A stretch of DNA of 64,000 bases from Cylindrodendrum hubeiense (lineage: Eukaryota; Ascomycota; Sordariomycetes; Hypocreales; Nectriaceae), in NCBI GenBank assembly GCA_014621425.1, contig JAANBB010000010.1:310001-374000 (forward strand), written 5' to 3'. Shown piece by piece: positions 22,841-34,668 of the stretch. Below the pieces are notes generated by a model, which was not told the DNA's origin, did not search any database, and saw only the letters and a program-made list of their open reading frames with translations. The first letter of the stretch is position 1; every line of letters starts with the position of its first letter. The position numbers were made by a program, and so were the translations under genes.

Positions 22841-23747
22841 TTAGGTGCTGCCATCTCGAGACATTAATGGAAATGACGAATGATGTTCAGTCTTCTTTTC
22901 GGCCGTGTACCAAAAAACGGTAATGACCATAATAATTGCCATCAAAATAACATCGAGGCCATAAGTTGGCCATTCGTGTTGTTGAAGATAACCATCCGTG
23001 CCACTCTTGTACTCAATCAGACGATAAATATTTCGCACCGTGATGAGGAGACTGCAGATATATAGCGAGAAGAGCATCGAGTTAAGGCGTAGGGTCGCGT
23101 CGATCGATTCAGCAAATCGGGTCGCAGAGATTCGAATATGAAAAACAACAGCGCAAATGGCGAAGATGCAGAAGAAGAAGACCTGCAGCCCTAAACCACC
23201 GAGAATTATAGCCTGCGCCGAAGAAATCTCATCGGTGGTATCCGCGTTGACCAATTTTCCCGCGCCAGCAGCCTGAATCAAGAAACAAAAGATATCGCCG
23301 CAGACGAAGATCTTGGTCAACCAGTTGATGCGGATGAAGGAGAGTTGTGGGTGCCCTGAAGCATAGATCAGACGGCCAAGGAACATGTAGACGGAGGCGG
23401 CGAAGAGAATCGGTGCGAGAAGAATGAGGAGGATTTGGACGATATAGGGAGTCTTCTCTGACAAGTGATCGCGGGTGTATGCTCGCGCTGCAAGACCGAC
23501 AGCTTCGACTTATCGAATGATGATAGAAGTTAGCTCAGATGATATCCAGCAAGTGCAAATTGCCTCCATGGGATTGCGGTGACATACAAATACCTCCCAC
23601 AACTATAGCAAGGCCGAACCATTTTCGAGATGCGACAATCTTCCATAGCTGAAGGGCCACGAGGACGGCAAAGACAATTGACCCAACAACAGCTGCAACT
23701 TTGGATGGCACATAATGGCCATATGGATTCGTTGATGTAGACGACAT
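22841..23747 (-). CDS. RTA1-domain seven-transmembrane protein
   Basis: A 273-aa membrane protein of the RTA1/lipid-translocating exporter family, associated with resistance to toxic lipophilic compounds such as 7-aminocholesterol in yeast. Exons are 23594-23747 and 22841-23508, with an 85-bp intron joining VVGG to VEAVGLAARAY. The family core is visible: YVPSK near the N-terminus, the E-VGLAARAY helix, LLAPILFAASVYMFLGRLI, the TKIFVCGDIFCFLIQAAGAG segment with its conserved Asp, GLQVFFFCIF and RNIYRLIEY. Length and seven hydrophobic segments agree with the family. It sits next to a Zn2Cys6 regulator and a LaeA-like methyltransferase, but no metabolic cluster is evident. Confidence 0.9.
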
Positions 23748-24692
23748 CGAAGGTGTGGAACTGTGTCAATCAGTTATAAGTAGAAAGTTGATACGTGATG
23801 TTGGTTAATAGAGGAGACCAGCAAGGTTTTTGACCCCGAATATTCTTTTGATATAAGAAGCAGCCTTGATTCCAGCTCTGCAACACGTCACAAATATCAG
23901 GCAAGTAGACTAGTAACATAACACTACGCACTGCCCCATCTCATACTCCATAGTACATGGATCACGCCGGAAGGAATGCCGCTGAAGCGGAATTGGTGGA
24001 GTAAAAATAGAATTGCAAGGCTCCGTCAGTATCGATAGTGTGTTTGAATCGAATCACCAAGTCACGACGAGGGTTACGTTTTGGGATTTGAAGTGATTCT
24101 GTGTGGAAATTAGCCGCATTATTCGTCAGCGAAGCCGAACTTCCTCATGTACAAGCCTCGACAGAGTGAGACGGCTCAGCCAGTAGGTGCACTACTAGAT
24201 TCATTCCCACTAGTGCAGAAATTTAGCCCAATCACCACCTCCATTTTCCCGTATTCCGTATTCCGTATTCCGTATCCCGCATCTCTATCTTGTCTTCTTT
24301 CCCGTGTCTCATATGCGGCACCTGGATCCCTCAACAGAATTGCTGCTCGGTTACTTAGCTTCGTATACAATCTCTGGCCTGAGGTAAACTAATTGTACTA
24401 CGCCTAAGTGAGCTGTAAACACTCGGAGGCCTCTAAACAAGACCCAAGCGGGTGGAGAAATCCCAGGTTCAGCTTTTCACGTCAGAACGCGGGTTTGAGG
24501 GCTGGTGGCGTTTGTACCAATCTTCCAAGTCAGGGAAGGTGGGGAACTGTGAATTTCCTGATTGGCCAATCGGATATTCCGGAGGGCTACGTATGATCGA
24601 GCTTGACTCAGCCCCTTTTGGCACTGCCCGCATTCGAGAAATATTTCCCCAGCTCGTATTCCGTATTGCCCTCGTTCTATTTCTCTTTCAAA
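23748..24692. other. Shared upstream region of divergent RTA1 and Zn2Cys6 genes
   Basis: Divergent promoter interval of about 0.95 kb with no gene. It contains the CGTATTC heptamer repeat at 24250-24276; the same heptamer recurs as a pair at about 24654-24666, immediately before the regulator's ATG. Confidence 0.5.
24250..24276. repeat. 7-bp tandem repeat CGTATTC
   Basis: Four consecutive copies of CGTATTC, the last as CGTATCC, lie in the interval between two divergent genes. Two more copies stand about 400 bp downstream, close to the ATG of the Zn2Cys6 gene. Confidence 0.7.
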
Positions 24693-25880
24693 ATGCCACC
24701 ACGAAGACCACACACTAAATCCCGTCTGGGGTGTTTGCGATGCAAAGAAAAGCACATCAAATGCGACGAGGCTCGGCCAACCTGTGGAGCTTGCGCGAGA
24801 GTTCGCGTCGCGTGTGTTCCAAAGGCCTTCAAGGTGGCCACCCCGGATTTCAATAAAGACAATCAGGCCCATGTCTGCGGTTCTAAATCTTTTCATCCAA
24901 CCGGTCACAACGTCCATCAATCTACATCGCCTTTGCCATCACCACTGCCAGATCCGATACTTCATATGCCCAGAATATCCCTTTCTATTTGGGAGTTTGA
25001 GCTTTTGCACCATTGGACTATTCATGTCACAGAGACATTTGCTATTAGTCCAGGATTTCGGAATGCTTTGCGTGACCACGCTGTTAAAGCATGCCTAGAG
25101 CATGAATTCCTGCTCCATATCATTCTCATGTTGTCTGCGCTCCATTTGGGCCTGACGAAATCGCCGGCCTTTACGCAAAGCCATCGTACTTTTATCTTGG
25201 CTGGTTCTTCCCACGCAACTGCTTGCTTTCGGAAAGAAGCAAACAACATAACCGACTCAAATTGTCATGCGGTGGCCGCCTTCCCTTTTCTCATGTCCAT
25301 ATATGCTTTGGCTCTTTCGCAGTTTGATAGACAGGCCAAGAGTGAAGAGACAGTTCTGGATGAGATGATCCACATCTTCAGACTCATACAAGCAAATAAG
25401 CTTATTCAAGAAAAGACACAGCCACTCATCACTGTCGGAAATCTGGAGCCCTGGTTCAAAGATGAGGATTTGTTCGATGAGTCGAATACTTCTCTTGGTG
25501 AGTTCGACTTGCAACGCGTTATCAAAGATTTGGAATTGTGGAACAACTCAACAGAAGACGAACCGCATATTCGAGCCATTAATTCAAAAGCCATTTATTT
25601 ATTTGAAACCGCCTTTGAGCATAATTGGAAGCCGATGTTAAGTCTACTGATATGGCCGAATCTTATTGAGAATGACTATCTCAATTTACTCAGCGAGAGA
25701 AATCATATGGCAATGATTATTCTTGCCCACTACGCTATTCTACTAGGACAGTGCAGTTTGGACTGGTGGTGCTTAGACTGGGGTGTACGCTTAGTCTCAG
25801 TTATTGCAAAATTTCTGCCTGATAGATATATTGTTGCAATTGCTTACCCGCTAGGAAGACTGAATCTTACTGTCAGATAA
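24693..25880 (+). CDS. Zn(II)2Cys6 transcription factor
   Basis: A 395-aa single-exon regulator. The binuclear zinc cluster occupies residues 14-41 (CLRCKEKHIKCDE followed by CGACARVRVAC), with the C-x2-C-x6-C-x6-C-x2-C-x6-C spacing and a basic linker before it. The remainder resembles the fungal-specific activation domain of the sterol-uptake-control/UPC2-like group: a short linker rich in Ser/Pro, then WEFELLHHWT and a set of amphipathic helices with HEFLLHIILMLSALHL. The start was taken at MPPRRPH, the last Met before the zinc cluster; an in-frame upstream extension to 24603 has no conserved content. It is divergent to the RTA1 gene, which is a possible target. Confidence 0.87.
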   Translation: MPPRRPHTKSRLGCLRCKEKHIKCDEARPTCGACARVRVACVPKAFKVATPDFNKDNQAHVCGSKSFHPTGHNVHQSTSPLPSPLPDPILHMPRISLSIWEFELLHHWTIHVTETFAISPGFRNALRDHAVKACLEHEFLLHIILMLSALHLGLTKSPAFTQSHRTFILAGSSHATACFRKEANNITDSNCHAVAAFPFLMSIYALALSQFDRQAKSEETVLDEMIHIFRLIQANKLIQEKTQPLITVGNLEPWFKDEDLFDESNTSLGEFDLQRVIKDLELWNNSTEDEPHIRAINSKAIYLFETAFEHNWKPMLSLLIWPNLIENDYLNLLSERNHMAMIILAHYAILLGQCSLDWWCLDWGVRLVSVIAKFLPDRYIVAIAYPLGRLNLTVR

Positions 25881-26615
25881 AAAGGTCTAAGAGAAAGACT
25901 CAGCTCTGCATAAGCCTGGACCTGGACCGTGGTTGCGGTCAAAACTAGATAGAGACTTTAAAACTAGATCAACCTCAAAAGTCAACATCTTGGGTGATAC
26001 TTAATATATATTAATAAAGATATGGCCAGGTTCTAATGACTAAGGCATTAGTTAGACACATTTGATGCACAGTTGCTGCAGGCTAGAATTTGTCACTCTC
26101 TTGTGACTGGTGAGATTAGTGCAGAAATTATCCTTCATCTAGGCTATTGATAAAATCAACAGCAACTGAATTCCCTGCAAGAGAGGCTTAAGTCTTTTGG
26201 CAAAGCTTCGACTGTCGACTGTGAAGGATATGTAGAAAGTGTGCTATGACACTTTGGCAGAATAGCCCATCAAGAATCAGATTCGCCCAATACGCGATAA
26301 GTGATTTATGGCGTTACGATTTGAAGACAAAGGAGAAGCTCAACAATACCAGCTACTGTAATATCTACAATAGAACAAACGACAAGTAATAAAGCGCATA
26401 CTATCAACTGAAGAAGCGAAATGACACATCTGTACAATCTATGGGGTGGATTACAAACCTTTGGCACAAATTTCTAAGCTAACACTCCGGATCTTGGTTA
26501 AATACGAGAACCGCCTTTAGCACCATGACGATATCCATCTACCCAGCTTCTGGTTTCCTTCCATAGATTGAAATACTGCATTAAAATTAGCAATGAAACT
26601 GGGCATGCACTTTAA
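25881..26615. other. Intergenic region between convergent genes
   Basis: AT-rich, without an open frame of note. It holds the 3' ends of the Zn2Cys6 gene and the methyltransferase gene. Nothing else recognised. Confidence 0.5.
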
Positions 26616-27998
26616 TCATTCATACATTGGCCAGTATCCGTGAATCCTGCGGTCACTCAGCTCTTGTCTAACCTGAACCAGGAAAACAGAGACCTCTTCG
26701 CTTGTCCATCCGTGAATCCGCGTGAATGGTGCCAGTGTGACAGCCTCAAGAGCATGGGCCATATTTTCGTTATTCCACATGCCGAGTTCTTTGAGTTTCT
26801 TATCCTTTGGCCAACTATTTGTGGGCCACTTGAAACGCGAATCAACAATGTCAACAAAGCCAGCGTCTTGTAGATAGCCTTTAAAATTTTCGATATCTTG
26901 GAAGGTTCGGCCTGCCTTGACTGACGCATCGTATAAGAGGTCTAGTCCCCTAGATAACTCGTGCTTTTCATTAAGGGTGTTGTCATCTGAGCGGGCAATA
27001 ATCGTCATCTCCTGAAGCTCGACGTAACCACCTGGAGTGAGGTTTCTATCATTGATTAGATACACCAGGAGGAAGAAGCAACTCNNGGCATACTCGTAGA
27101 TTTTAGTCAGATATTCCGGCCAGTTCTTGACACTGAAGTTCATCATTCTACTGTGAATATAGTCGAACGATTCCGAATAAGTCCATTGTTCATCTATGTC
27201 GTCGATAATAAAGCGAACATTTGGAGGAATGCTTTTATCTTATTAGCTGATGAATTTGAAGTAAGGAGAATAGTGGATCCCTACAAGCCAGGCTGGATCG
27301 GAGAAAGATCAACACCGACGACCTAGAGGAGAATTATCCATCAAAGGGAACCGCATGTTTGGGATCCAGTTAAGTTACCTCAGCCTCGGGATGCTCGTCG
27401 GCGTAGTCTATTGCCCAAATTCCAGTCCCAGTACCCAGGTCAAGGACTCGCTTTGCCTTGGAATTGGGACTATTTACAGGTGCAAGACCAAGCAGGTTAT
27501 TGAAGGTTAGGAGGCACAAATGATGCTGGAGGTCTGTGAATAATAAGAATTTACTGTACTGGTGGTTCATCTTTCAAAACGTACCGAGCCGCTCATTTTC
27601 TTGTTCGTCGTTTGGCAGATTGTACTCTGGAGTTTGTAAGCCTGGCGTCGACAGTCCAAGGCCTGTCCAACCTGTGTAGCCCTCTGGCCAATAATGGTAA
27701 AAATTAAACAGAAGAGCTACATACTGCCATCTTTGTAACGGTGATAGGTTCTGCCATTCTCACGCCGGTAGTCGATGATGGAGCTTGCCATAGTTTGAGT
27801 TGAAGAGGTCGTGTCCTGTGATACAGTTCAATTAGTGTTGTAGACTCTCGTTATCGCACATTTCTTACCCTCCCAAGCGTGGAGTCCTGGTCATAGATGA
27901 CTGGATCCTGAATAAACTATTAGGCGTATTCCTACCAACCATAGCAGGAAACAAACCTCTTCAGCCTCAATAGCTGAAGGTGAGTTGAGTCTTGCCAT
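26616..27998 (-). CDS. LaeA-like SAM-dependent methyltransferase
   Basis: A class I methyltransferase of about 339 aa, similar to the many LaeA-like proteins of moulds. I assembled eight exons: 27957-27998, 27869-27907, 27725-27815, 27585-27671, 27379-27533, 27285-27322, 27094-27231 and 26616-27045. The sum is divisible by three, and the joins give family-typical text: YRRENGRTYHRYKDGS, LPNDEQEN, then RLDLQHHL; motif I VLDLGTGTGIWAID; VVGVDLSPIQP; PPNVRFIIDD; FDYIHSRMM; and ENLTPGGYVELQE. The second exon could start nine bases earlier (adding Phe-Ile-Gln). The two ambiguous bases at 27085-27086 fall inside the seventh intron (27046-27093), so they do not affect the protein. Motif I and the GGYVELQE block make the fold certain; the substrate is unknown. 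Confidence 0.85.
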
Positions 27999-30877
27999 AA
28001 CTGCTGGAGTAGGATCCAGTAAATGCACTGCGTGAGAAAACCCACATATTTGCGATCCCAATCATGTATTTATAGGTGGATACTGCCAGCACAATTACAT
28101 GTGGTCGTATGATAGATGTTGTTGGGCTAACGGCAAAGTGAATGGGTTTTGGAGCAAGGCCCAAAGTTACAGGGAAGTGTTAACCAATCCCGTCCCAAGT
28201 CCAGTCGGATTAAGACCCGTTGGGGAATTTCACCCGAATGTACCGTATCAAGTCGTAAGTTGGCTCGAGATAATCCTTGGTCATACATTCAATACATGCA
28301 GTTGTTGATCCGGCTCGTTCCCCGTCAGTTCACTATTTATGGACCCCTCAATTACATACCGACATCAACCAAACAACTGCCAATCGCGGATGTTCCCGGT
28401 GCTTTATATGCTGATTTACCGCTGCAGAAGTAATTCTTGACATGATTCGACATTCGCTCAGGCGGAGTCACGTTGTTTTATGCGATGACGCGGCACCTTC
28501 TTGTTTAGGCAAGAGCCTCGCTTGCTGTTCTTGCATGAATGTTTCCTGGAGCAGCCAAAGCAGGAATTTGATTTACACGTGTAAGAACAGAGATAATTGT
28601 TGTCTCTGAAGCAAAAAACGCCCCTTCCGTACACTATAGATAAACGAGCTTAGATATGGAGCGAAGGCTTGAAAATGCCGACTGAAGGTCAATAATGAGT
28701 CCCGAAGAGTTCAAGGGGGCTTTTGCAACGCATTCCAATTAGGAAGAGTTTGATGCTATGTAGCAAAAGATTCAGGAGTGACCATGTGCTGCGGGTCCTG
28801 TTCAAGGGCCGACTAACCAATGTCAAACTTTGCGCTGCAAATGCAGCCATGACTACTATCCATTGTCGACTACTTATGAGAATTGTTACCACTGCAGCAG
28901 CCATAGTTGGACCTACCAGAGTCTGATACTGGACGTGGTGCCCATTTGTAATCAGCGGAGTGACAAGGAGCGGAAAGAATATCTTTAGTGGACTCCTAAG
29001 GATTTACACATGAACTACAAAAGCTAATATGGAGATTGAAGGTAAAACGAGGCTCTTTTCATTACAGGGCATTATCTTTGCCTGACTGGCCTTGACAGAC
29101 TACTTCAGGATTTGCTTTTGTACCTCGAGGGGCTCTTGCCCAACTGCTAGAGCAACCTTTAATCTTCATTGCTTTGCCCCATTTCTTTGGTGACGTTTTA
29201 CTTCGATATGGCCACATGGGCCCATCATCTGGATTGTTAATTGCTTGCTTGGATGTTGTGTAGCTGTGGTGATGATGCTCGGGTTTTTGCAACTCTCCAG
29301 ATATCACTACCTGATGCGATTTTGTATCGGTGGGTATGATTAGATTTGTTCAACCCGCATCCAGACCGATCTCCATATAATTCATGATATTGATCAGTAT
29401 ACTACCACACCTACTTCTAATCAATCTGTTTTCCAGTTCTGCCAACCTCTACCGTGCGGCTGCGCCTTGGGCATGACCTGGATCGTGACACCGCCGATTG
29501 CCGCCTTATTCGCCAGATTCTTTGCCCTTCGTGTAAGAACGGCCAATGGCTTTATTCACCATCGATACAATGCTCCGCGCGCTTGTGGTGCCCCAGCGAA
29601 TCCGACTAAAGGTGCAGAAGACAAACACAGGATTTCTCCAAAGGGCATGAAGCTCCATCCGCGAATAAGAGGACCGTGTCGTGCGATTATCGGTCAAAGC
29701 GAAAGATGAGCACTATTAGACTTCACTTCTTCGCCCATCAACCAGCCAGCTCCATAAATGAGATCTTCATCGAGTGCCCTGCCGAGCGCAGTACGGGAAA
29801 GCCGCACTATTGATAGACCGGATTGTGCTAACCACATTCAGTCAAGTGACCTATCCAGTGTCACGGCACCGAGACCCATCACGGAATCGGGGCAACGCAT
29901 CTCCCTTGCCCTCATCTCCCTTCTTAACGCCACGGGGTCTTGCTGTTCCGAATAGCCGGATAATGTATTATAGATAGGGGTACAGTCTACAATACATGCA
30001 TCCAAGTCATCCAATTCATCATACATTAAAACTACCGAACGTCGTCCACATCACCCTTTATCTACGGCATCTATATGTCGGAGAATAAATGAACAGGCCT
30101 TGACAATCCTCCCAATGACCATCGAATCCCACCCCCAGCACTTCATACAAATAAGTATATGGGTCATTTTGGCCATTCCCTATATTATTTTCTAGTCTAA
30201 TCTACCAATTGCCATTGCGTCACCTCCCCGATCCACCGCCCATATGTCGGCCAATAATGCACTAGTCTCTACGGTGTTTCTCAATAGACTCGATGATCCA
30301 CATGCCGATTTTCCGTTTTTAAAAACATCGTTCAATTATTGGCCACCCAACGCGAGCTATCTTCTACGTGACCTTTAGATTCCCAAGCTATGCGGGTACT
30401 CGAAGGAGACCAAGCCCCTTATGATCTTTAATCAGCTACCTCCGAATGTCCTGTGGAGTGCGATAAGCTTCATTCAGTGGCCACCGTCCCTACCGTTGTC
30501 AGTTGGCACGCGAGTCTTTATTAACACTACGGCAGGGAAATTTCAGCACATAGATTTAGGCCGCTACTGGAACCTAACAACGCTTTGGCTTAGCTGGACG
30601 CTGTCTGAGGCGTCCTGGGGCATACCGTAGAGCCGCGATGGGGTATATGAAAAGATGAAACGACCTTGAAGAGTTCTTAAAGGGACCTTGTGGCTCTTGC
30701 ACCATTCGTTATCCGTTCGGGCCTTGTTATCAACTTTTTTCTCTATTTTTTCCTCAGTGGCCTTCACTTCACTATGTCTCATTAAAAACATCTCACCTTA
30801 AGCCAGGTTCATTCTACACTCGTTGCCACTAAACTTACCTTTTTTCTCACTCATTTGACCATATTCACTCATTCACC
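27999..30877. other. Long intergenic region
   Basis: Nearly 2.9 kb between the divergent methyltransferase and laccase genes. Many short frames exist on both strands but none shows a domain. A minus-strand stretch at about 29450-30030 keeps several open pieces in different frames and may be an old gene remnant that I cannot identify. The laccase promoter lies at the right end, with pyrimidine-rich sequence (TTTTTTCTCTATTTTTTCCTC near 30734-30754). Confidence 0.4.
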
Positions 30878-32755
30878 ATGAAGGCTCTGAAGGGCCTTGT
30901 GTTGATTGGCATCGCCATTAGCGGCGCCTTGACCGCGTCTGTGCCGGGGGTGAGTCTGCTACAGCCAGCTCATCACCGTCGAAGCGTGCACCATGTTGCG
31001 GCCTCGCATTCAAAGGGACACATTCATTCAACGACGAACTACAACAAAAACACCCACTCGAAGATTGATACAACGCCGAGTTATCAGCCATGTCACGGAA
31101 ACACACCTGCTACCCGTTCTCGATGGTGTGACTACTCCATTAATACAGACTACACTGAGCAACCCATGGATACTGGAGTCACTCGAGAGTATTGGCTTGA
31201 ACTCACTGATATGATTGTGGCTCCAGATGGAGTTCCAAGACGAGCCATGGCAGTCAATGGCTCTATTCCTGGTCCTACGCTTTTTGCCGACTGGGGCGAT
31301 ACTTTGAAGGTTCATGTTACCAATAAACTCACTACATCCTTAAACGGTACAAGCATCCACTTCCATGGCATCCGTCAAAACTACACCAGCTCGGCTGATG
31401 GCGTTACTTCGATTACTCAATGTCCTCTTGCTGTTGGGCAATCTACGACATATACATGGAAGGCCCTGCAGTACGGTTCGACTTGGTACCACTCTCATTT
31501 TGGGCTTCAAGCTTGGGAGGGGGTTTTTGGCGGTATTATTATCAATGGGCCTGCTACAGCAAACTATGATGAAGATCTTGGTGTGACCTTTCTCAACGAC
31601 TGGGATCACGAAACAGCAGATGCGATGTATCCTGCCGCCCAGCATGGTGCGCCTACCTTGGACAATGGCCTCATCAATGGCACCAATGTGTATGGCGCAG
31701 ATGGAAGCTCTTCTCAAACAGGATCTCGGTTCAACGTTCGCTTCCAGGCCGGTACTTCTTATCGCTTAAGACTGGTTAATGCGGCCATCGACACTCACTT
31801 CAAATTTTCCATCGATGACCACACAATCAAAGTCATCGCCAGTGACCTGGTTCCGATTCAGCCTTATGAAACCACAGTTTTGAACATCGGGATGGGTGAG
31901 TGTAAACGAACCATGTATTTAGAATCCCGCTAACAAGACCAGGGCAACGATACGATATCATTATCACTGCCGACCAAGCGCGCAAGGCCGAAAACTTTTG
32001 GATGCGAGCGATCCCTCAAGTAGCGTGTTCCCTGAATTCCAATCCAGACAACATTAAAGGTATTGTCTACTACGGTCGCCGCCCTCGTACGCCATCTACG
32101 ATAGGTTACGATTTTGTCGACAGTTGTGATGACGAAACAGATATAATTGTACCATACATATCTAAAGTGGTATCTCCGGCGAAATGGAATAAACTCGAGG
32201 TTGCTACGGGAGCCGCGAACTCGGCAGGACTATTCAGATGGCTCCTCAACAGTACCACCATGGTTGTCGACTGGCGAAAGCCAACGCTTCAAGCAGTAAT
32301 TGACGACAATGTCAACTACGCCGCGCAGGAGGCTATTATTGAGCTTGACGAGGCTAATAAATGGGTGTACTTTATGCTCGAAACAACCTTTCCCGCCGCG
32401 CATCCCATTCATCTTCACGGTCATGACTTTTTTTGTTCTTGCCCAAGGTGTCGGGACATATGACTCTTCCGTGGAGCTGAAGACCAAGAATCCACCGCGA
32501 CGGGATACAGCCATGCTTCCTGGAAATGGGTATGTCGTTTTAGCTTGGGAGACAGATAATCCCGGTGTCTGGCTCATGCATTGTCACATTGGATGGCACA
32601 CTTCAGAGGGGTTTGCACTTCAATTCATTGAGCGCAAGAGTGAGATTGCAGCGACCGTTTCGAGATCTGAAGAAGAGAGGTTGAACAAGATCTGCAAGGG
32701 TTGGGATAAATTCCAGAACGCGCTCGGAATTGTTCAGGATGACTCTGGTGTATAG
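30878..32755 (+). pseudogene. Secreted laccase (multicopper oxidase) with a one-base frameshift
   Basis: A laccase of about 609 aa: a secreted copper oxidase of phenols, used in pigment, lignin or toxin metabolism. Exons are 30878-31895 and 31943-32755, with a 47-bp intron joining NIGMG to QRYDIII. A signal peptide is visible at residues 1-20. Copper motifs are SIHFHGIRQ, TWYHSHFGLQ, HPIHLHGHDF and HCHIGWHTSEGF. The frame breaks inside the third motif: seven T at 32428-32434 put the downstream sequence in the +1 frame, where VLAQGVGTYDSS and the rest continue perfectly. Six T would give an intact gene, and the total coding length is one base over a multiple of three. Either a homopolymer error or a true loss of function; without correction the protein lacks part of the type 1/type 3 copper site. 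Confidence 0.85.
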
Positions 32756-33648
32756 GTACAGAACTTAAGCCTACAGCTCATATGGGGAATTCTATTAATA
32801 ACTATTAATGAGGTACTTTATAATAAGGATCTACAAAATTCAACTTAGATATTTTAATATAATATAGGTCTGGTTCTTTTCTCGTGGCTTTTCGAAGTAT
32901 GGCCACTCCCCCGAAGTCGAGTAAGTAGAGGTGTGCTTGTGAACCCCGCAACGATGACGTCAACCGAAATTTTTAACTCATACGAAAGTTGGGCGATATT
33001 TTTTATCCTTAAAAACCGACTATGAAAATTGCCTAAATACCCTCGCGAAATCGAGTTTCGGTTGGAATCATAATTTAAGGGTGCCTAGTCGCAATCTCCG
33101 GATTTTGCGGAGATAATATGTCGGATGGCAAATGGCTTGTTCTGCTCCGTTACTGGTAGCGACCAATCTGTCCGTGTCCGTTCAGCATCGTGGCTCCAAA
33201 ACAAAAATGGAAACCGCCTTATGATTGGACGAGGCCGTATCCAAATACGATCCAAGGTTAGCGCGTAGCAGGATGCATGGGGCTAGGATGGCGAGCAAGG
33301 ACACTAATCTTGCCGTCCCCGCTCCCGGCCCAACATCATACCGAGGAGGACAACACGATCCTGTCCAAAGTGGCTTGCGAGAATGCCCCGGACTACATGG
33401 ACTTTCATGTTCTCCGGCAGATTCAGATTGATCATCGGCGTCTATTTAGGAGCCGAAATCCTGCCCGTAACCCCGTCTGTATATCCGGCACTAAAGCACA
33501 TACCGACACATAACACTGTTGTGATTGTGATGTGAATGACGGCTAACAAATATATATATTCCAACTCCCGCACAATGTGAAACCCTTTCGAAATGAATTC
33601 CAACTCGAGCTGATTCATCCTTCTTTTTCCATCCCAATTATTTGCATC
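32756..33648. other. Intergenic region
   Basis: AT-rich just after the laccase (ATTAATAACTATTAATGAGG), then ordinary composition. TATATATATTC at about 33550-33560, about 90 bp ahead of the NmrA-like ATG, is a plausible TATA element. No gene. Confidence 0.5.
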
Positions 33649-34668
33649 ATGTCTACCAAGCCTATCGAGAGAGTCTGCATTGTCGGCGTAAGAGTCCTTC
33701 CATTATCTTCCTTTACTTCTACAGCTTCTGACATTTGGTAGGCTACCGGCCGCCTTGGAGGAGCCTTTGCCAAGGCACTCCTGCATACTAGAAAACACAC
33801 AGTCACTGCCTTGACACGTGCCGACAGCACGGGGCAGCTTCCCGAGGGAATCAAGGCCGTCAAGGTCGACTATGAGGATGAGTCCTCGATAGTCGAAGCC
33901 CTGAAAGGTCAACAGCTCCTTGTTATTACCCTAGGTGTTGGTGCTCCCCAAGATCTCCATGGCAGGATCGCCGCCGCCGCTGCTAAAGCCGGTGTCCCTA
34001 AGGTCATGCCAAATGCCTATGGGTACCCCATGGACAAAGACAACCTCGACGAGGAAGACACTTTCGCAGTTGGAGTTCTTGCCCAGGTTGAAGAAGTCCA
34101 GAGGCTTGGCTTGTCAACCATTATTTTGTCATGCGGTATTTGGTATGAATGGAGTCTAGCACTCGGCGAGCCGTGGTTTGGATTCACTATCAAGGACCGA
34201 AAGGTCACAATGTTCGACGACGGGAAGAAGATCCTTACAGTCAGTACCTGGGAGCAGTGTGGCCGCGCCCTTTCGGGCCTTCTCAGTCTCCCGGAGTCTG
34301 GTGCAAGCCCCTGTGTTGATGACTTTAAGAACAGCAGCATCCTCATCAACAGCTTTCGAGTATCTCAACGTGACATGCTCGACAGCTTGCACCGCGTTAT
34401 GGGTACCTCGGATTCGGACTGGGATATCACGTATGAATCTGTAGAGAAACGTATGCAAGATGGTGCAGCAGAGCTGCAGAAAGGCATCCGGACGGGCTTT
34501 GCCAAGATTCTTTATGGACGTGCGTTTCACGTCGCTAAGCAGAACAGCGACTACGCAGCGACAAGGCAAATGCACAATGGTATTCTTGGTCTTCCCAAAG
34601 AGGACTTGGATGAGGCCACAAAGAGGGCAGTGGATATGGTCCAAAGTGGCTGGACCCCGTTTGCTTAG
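33649..34668 (+). CDS. NmrA-like/isoflavone-reductase-like NAD(P)-binding protein
   Basis: A 321-aa cytosolic Rossmann-fold protein. Exons are 33649-33687 and 33742-34668, with a 54-bp intron splitting the dinucleotide-binding loop; after splicing it reads CIVGATGRLGGAFAKALL with the GxTGxxG signature. Further family features are VDYEDESSIVEALKGQQLLVITLG and the PNAYGYPMD block in place of the isoflavone-reductase PSEFG segment. The WEQCGRALSGLLSLPE and INSFRVSQRDMLDSL segments lie in the substrate domain. Without the first exon the Gly-rich loop would be lost, which supports the start chosen. Substrate unknown; the upstream neighbour is the laccase gene in the same direction. Confidence 0.85.
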
